A DNA stretch of 64,000 bases from [Actinomadura] parvosata subsp. kistnae. Lineage in GTDB: Bacteria > Actinomycetota > Actinomycetes > Streptosporangiales > Streptosporangiaceae. Position 1 is the first letter of the stretch. Each line of letters starts with the position of its first letter. The notes under the pieces were generated by a model that worked only from the letters and a program-made list of their open reading frames with translations, searched no databases and was not told where the DNA came from. The DNA lies in contig NZ_OOHJ01000018.1 in the NCBI RefSeq assembly GCF_900323885.1, positions 248,001 through 312,000 of the forward strand, in the 5' to 3' direction. Shown piece by piece: positions 61,081 through 64,000 of this stretch. The position numbers and the translations under genes were made by a program.

Positions 61081-63152
61081 TCAGTTCAGGTCCAGGGCGA
61101 CCTCCACCCGCAGGTACGCATCCACCCACGCCCGCTCGACCGCCTCCTCCTCGGCCCCGCCCGCCCGCGCCCGCTCGAAAGCGGTGACGGCCCCCGCGAC
61201 GCGCCGCAGCCCGAGCACGGTCAGCCGGTGCGCCGCCCCGGCGAGCCGTTCCCCGTAGGCGGGCGGCAGGTGCACCAGGCCGTGATGGGCCACCTCGGCG
61301 AGCAGCCCGCGCGCCTCGATCAGGGCCTCGGCCAGCGGCTCCGGCCGATCGTCCGCGACGGCCACCGGCCCGCCGCCCCCGCCCTCGGCCCGCAGATCGG
61401 GAACGATCACCCGGTCACCGGCCGCCACGCCCAGCGGTTCGATCACGAGAGCCCCCGCCCGGCGCCCCACCACGCCGCTGACGAACCGCGGCTCGCCCTC
61501 CACCCCGGCCAGCACGGCCGCCAGCGCGTCGAGCCGGCCGGGCGCGGCGGCGGTGTGGGTGGCCGAGACGACGACGGTGTTGCCGGAACCGTCGGCTATC
61601 ACCGCGTCGAGCCGCTGGTCGCCGGGGCGTACCGGATGGTCTCCACGCCCGCGACGGCCACGACCCGCACCAGCTCCGCCTCGATCCGCGGCCGGACCGG
61701 CCGCAGCGGCAGCGCGTCGAGCTCGCGGCCGAGCGCCGCGTAGTCGCTGACCACCAGGGACGGCGGCAGCGCGCCCCAGTCGCCCCGCGACGGGCTGACC
61801 GTCGTCCTGGAGATCCGGCCCGTGGCCAGCCGCACCGTGCGGCTCGCGCTGCGCACCGCGGACTCCGTGACCAGGTTCCCCGTGGCCAGGGCGCCCAGCG
61901 TGGACGAGGCGACGCGGCGGCGCGCCAGGGCCGGGCCGTCCTCGTCACCATCCCATTCGCGGCGCAGCACCAGCACCATGGCGTTGTCGCCGTGCGCCAG
62001 GTACACCTCCGCGATCCGCCGATACCCTACGCCGCGCACCCGGCAGCCCAGGCTCTCCAGCCGGGCCCGGCGCAGCGGCGTCTCCGCCGCCTCCGCCGTG
62101 CCGAGCACACTGCTGCGCAAGGTCGCGCCCGGCCCGGTCACCGCGCGGTGGCGGGCGTGCAGCTCGGCGACGTGGCTCGCGACCAGCTCGGGACGGTAGT
62201 GCGCGCCGCGGTCACGGTAAGCGGCCAGCTGCTCGGCCAGATCCTCGACGGCCAGCAACGGCCAGCGCAGCCCGGCGGCGTCCAGGTGCCGCCGCACGTC
62301 CGCGACCGTCGCCTCCAGGCCCTCCCCGAGATGCGCCGCCCCCTCACGCAGCACCGTCCCCGCCAGCCCCAGCGCCCGCCCCAGCCCAGGCCCGTCCCCG
62401 GCGCCCGCCTCCCCGCCCACGTCCACCCGCACGTCGGGCACGCCGGGATGCCGCTCGTCCGCCACCCGGAACGCCCACACGGCCAGCGCGATCACATCGT
62501 CCCTGACCCCGGCGACGCTGTCGGTGTGCACGAACCCGAGATCGCCCGGCACCAGGAACCGCACGGTCGCCGACGGCAACTCGACCTGCGGCACCGGATC
62601 GACGGCGCTCGCCCGCCGAACCCGCGCAGCAAACCCGGCCCGCACGGCCCGCCGGGCGGCCGCCATGAGCCGGGCCCCGATCCGGGCGGTGAGCTGGTCA
62701 TCCCCGATCTCCCCCGGCGACCACACCCCCACCTCGGCCCCGTGCTGGGACGCAGCCTCCTCAGGCGCGGGCTGGGGTGCGGCTTCTCCCGGCGCGGGCT
62801 GCGGCGGGGCCTCCCCCGGCACGGGCTGGGGCGCGGCCTTCCCCGGCGCGGCGTCCCCTGGCGCAAGCGCGGGTTCGGGTGCGGGTGCGGGCTCGGCATG
62901 CAGGCGTTGGTAGGCGAGGATCACCGCGATGACGTGCCGGCAGGCGGTGGTGGCGCCGCAGGTGCAGCGGGCCGCGTCCAGGCCGCCCGTCGGGACGCTG
63001 GTGGCGGGACCGCCGGGGAAGTCGCCGTGCACGGTGCCATCCTCGTCGGTACGCAACTCCGGCACGGCCTCCTTGCCGGCCCGTTTGACCAGCCCGCGGT
63101 TGGTGAGCGCGGCGAGGGAGTCGGGGGTGAGCCCGAGCAGGTCCGTCCTCAT
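61081..63152 (-). pseudogene. SWIM zinc-finger protein, frameshifted
   Basis: ATG 63152 overlaps the vWA gene stop (ATGA). Residues about 62-72 form a SWIM finger (CTCGATTACRH, then VIAVILAYQ). A Pro/Ala/Glu repeat linker follows (PQPAPGEAA-type units, about 90-130), then a long domain that I do not recognise. After ETIRYAP the frame changes; adding one base to the GGGG run at 61624-61627 continues as GDQRLDAVIADGSGNT and gives 690 residues. SWIM domains bind DNA or protein. Genes of this type often sit with MoxR ATPase and vWA genes, as here with vWA. Likely intact in the organism. Confidence 0.75.
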
Positions 63153-64000
63153 CGGCCCACGTGCTCCGCCACGAAGGACGCCAGCTCGCCGGGCGTCATC
63201 GCGCCCACGTGCGCCCCGGCGTCGGCCAGCCGCTGCGCCAGCCCGCGGTCGTAGTCGGGGTTGGCCTGCTCGTCGAGGGCGGCCAGTCCCAGCACCTTGC
63301 TTCCCTGCTCCACGAGGCCGCGCACGATGCGCACCAGCCGGCCCGGGTCGCCGCCCTCGTAGAAGTCGGAGATCAGCACGACGATCGACCGGCGCGGCTG
63401 CTCCACCAGCCCGGCGCCGTACGCCGCCGCGCGGGCGATGTCGGTGCCGCCGCCGAGCTGCACCTTCATCAGCAGCTCCACGGGATCGTCCACGTCGGAC
63501 GTCAGGTCCACCACCTCCGTGTCGAACGCCACCAGGTGGGTGCGCACCCCCGGCAACCCCCACAGGCAGGCCGCGGTGACCGCCGAGTGGATCACCGAGT
63601 CGACCATCGACCCGGACTGGTCGACGAGCAGGATCACCTGCCACTGCTCCAGGTGGCGGCGGGTGCGGGAGAAGAAGTACGGGGTCTCGATGACGACCTT
63701 GCCGGTGTCGGGCTGGTAGCGGCCGAGGTTCGCGCGCAGGGTGCGGACCATGTCGAAGTTGCGGGCCAGCCGGAACCTGCCGGCTCGCCGCGCCTTGGTG
63801 CCGGTGAACGCGCTGCGCACGTCGGTGGCGAGCTTGTCCATGAGCTGGCGGACGACCTGCTCGACGATCCGCCTGGCCAGCCGCAGCACCTGCGGGTTCA
63901 TCAGGTGCTTGGTGCGCAGGACCGCCTTGAGCAGGGCGGGGTTGGGCTCGACGCGGGCCAGCACGGCCGGGTCGGTCACCACGTCGTGGATCTCGTAACG
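63149..64000 (-). CDS. vWA domain protein (CoxE/MoxR-partner type), 5' end outside window
   Basis: The frame is open to the right edge (RYEIHDVVTDP and onward), so the N-terminus is missing; a GTG at 63982 is an unlikely start. The vWA domain has the metal site in VDQSGSMVDSVIHSAV, GGGTDIARAA and VLISDFYEGGDPGRL. A basic helical region precedes it (TKARRAGRFRLARNFDMVRTLRANLGRY). Proteins of this type usually work with a MoxR AAA+ ATPase in metal insertion or chaperone roles; such a gene would be expected beyond the edge. It is translationally coupled to the SWIM gene. Confidence 0.85.
   Translation of the reverse strand, partial: RYEIHDVVTDPAVLARVEPNPALLKAVLRTKHLMNPQVLRLARRIVEQVVRQLMDKLATDVRSAFTGTKARRAGRFRLARNFDMVRTLRANLGRYQPDTGKVVIETPYFFSRTRRHLEQWQVILLVDQSGSMVDSVIHSAVTAACLWGLPGVRTHLVAFDTEVVDLTSDVDDPVELLMKVQLGGGTDIARAAAYGAGLVEQPRRSIVVLISDFYEGGDPGRLVRIVRGLVEQGSKVLGLAALDEQANPDYDRGLAQRLADAGAHVGAMTPGELASFVAEHVGR

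Overview
The window is about 70% GC or more, densely coded, uses GTG and TTG starts alongside ATG, and often couples genes by ATGA stop/start overlaps. It carries SARP, AfsR-like and large LuxR (LAL) regulators, a rifamycin phosphotransferase, ROK-controlled ABC uptake operons and an actinobacterial-type ClpX. This points to the chromosome of a soil actinomycete. A Streptosporangiales-type genus such as Nonomuraea or Streptosporangium is an inference from gene content, not a measurement. I saw no rRNA or tRNA genes, CRISPR array, transposase, integrase or phage module.

Layout. 0-6.9 kb: the end of a flavin monooxygenase, a degenerate GC-rich repeat field, a secreted lamin-tail nuclease, then two leftward ABC-F genes behind a leader that looks like a translation attenuator, and a membrane cytochrome. 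6.8-17.9 kb: a regulator-rich block with a molybdopterin oxidoreductase, an AfsR-like regulator, a divergent SARP, two LAL-type LuxR giants and a short LLM flavin enzyme. 18-22.5 kb: an alpha/beta hydrolase, a secreted tannase/feruloyl-esterase family enzyme and a secreted hydrolase that diverge from a duplicated promoter, and a DHFR-like reductase. 22.5-31 kb: a Dpp/Opp-type peptide uptake operon, its divergent ROK regulator and an M81 (MlrC-like) metallopeptidase. 31-37 kb: a GntR-centred catabolic cluster (CaiB CoA-transferase, remnant of a FAD monooxygenase, DUF3500 protein, fumarylacetoacetate-hydrolase-fold enzyme, two-domain carboxyltransferase). 37-42.8 kb: an aldo/keto reductase, an orphan NMT1-type binding protein, a DUF4260 protein, and a LacI-controlled nucleoside hydrolase plus adenosine deaminase pair. 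42.8-51.7 kb: a secreted DUF4832/FN3 protein, a sugar ABC importer, a GH36 alpha-galactosidase and a second ROK regulator. 51.7-60.9 kb: rifamycin phosphotransferase, a ClpX homologue, a Ppx/GppA phosphatase, an Orn/Lys/Arg-decarboxylase-family enzyme, a DUF2071 protein, a class C beta-lactamase-fold hydrolase and a small HTH protein. 61-64 kb: a SWIM zinc-finger protein and a vWA protein, with the operon running off the end.

Two window-wide patterns affect how the annotation should be read. First, six genes are broken by nine frameshifts. Each is repaired by restoring one missing base, eight of them C or G in a C/G run, and each repaired length is divisible by three. Base under-calling in the assembly is therefore more likely than true pseudogenes. 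Second, short tandem duplications recur at gene 3' ends and carry the stop codon within the repeat. Their periods are 36, 21, 33 and 27 bp, all multiples of three, so several genes are followed by further in-frame stops. Related in-frame minisatellites lie inside several regulator genes.

Strongest leads: the ABC-F leader, where a 16-codon ORF ends inside a hairpin that competes with a structure next to the downstream ribosome-binding site; the duplicated divergent promoter at 20.8-21.0 kb, in which an 18-bp element and a 10-bp element recur with exactly 20 bp between them; the stop-codon repeats; and the apparent fusion of two ABC-F cassettes into one.
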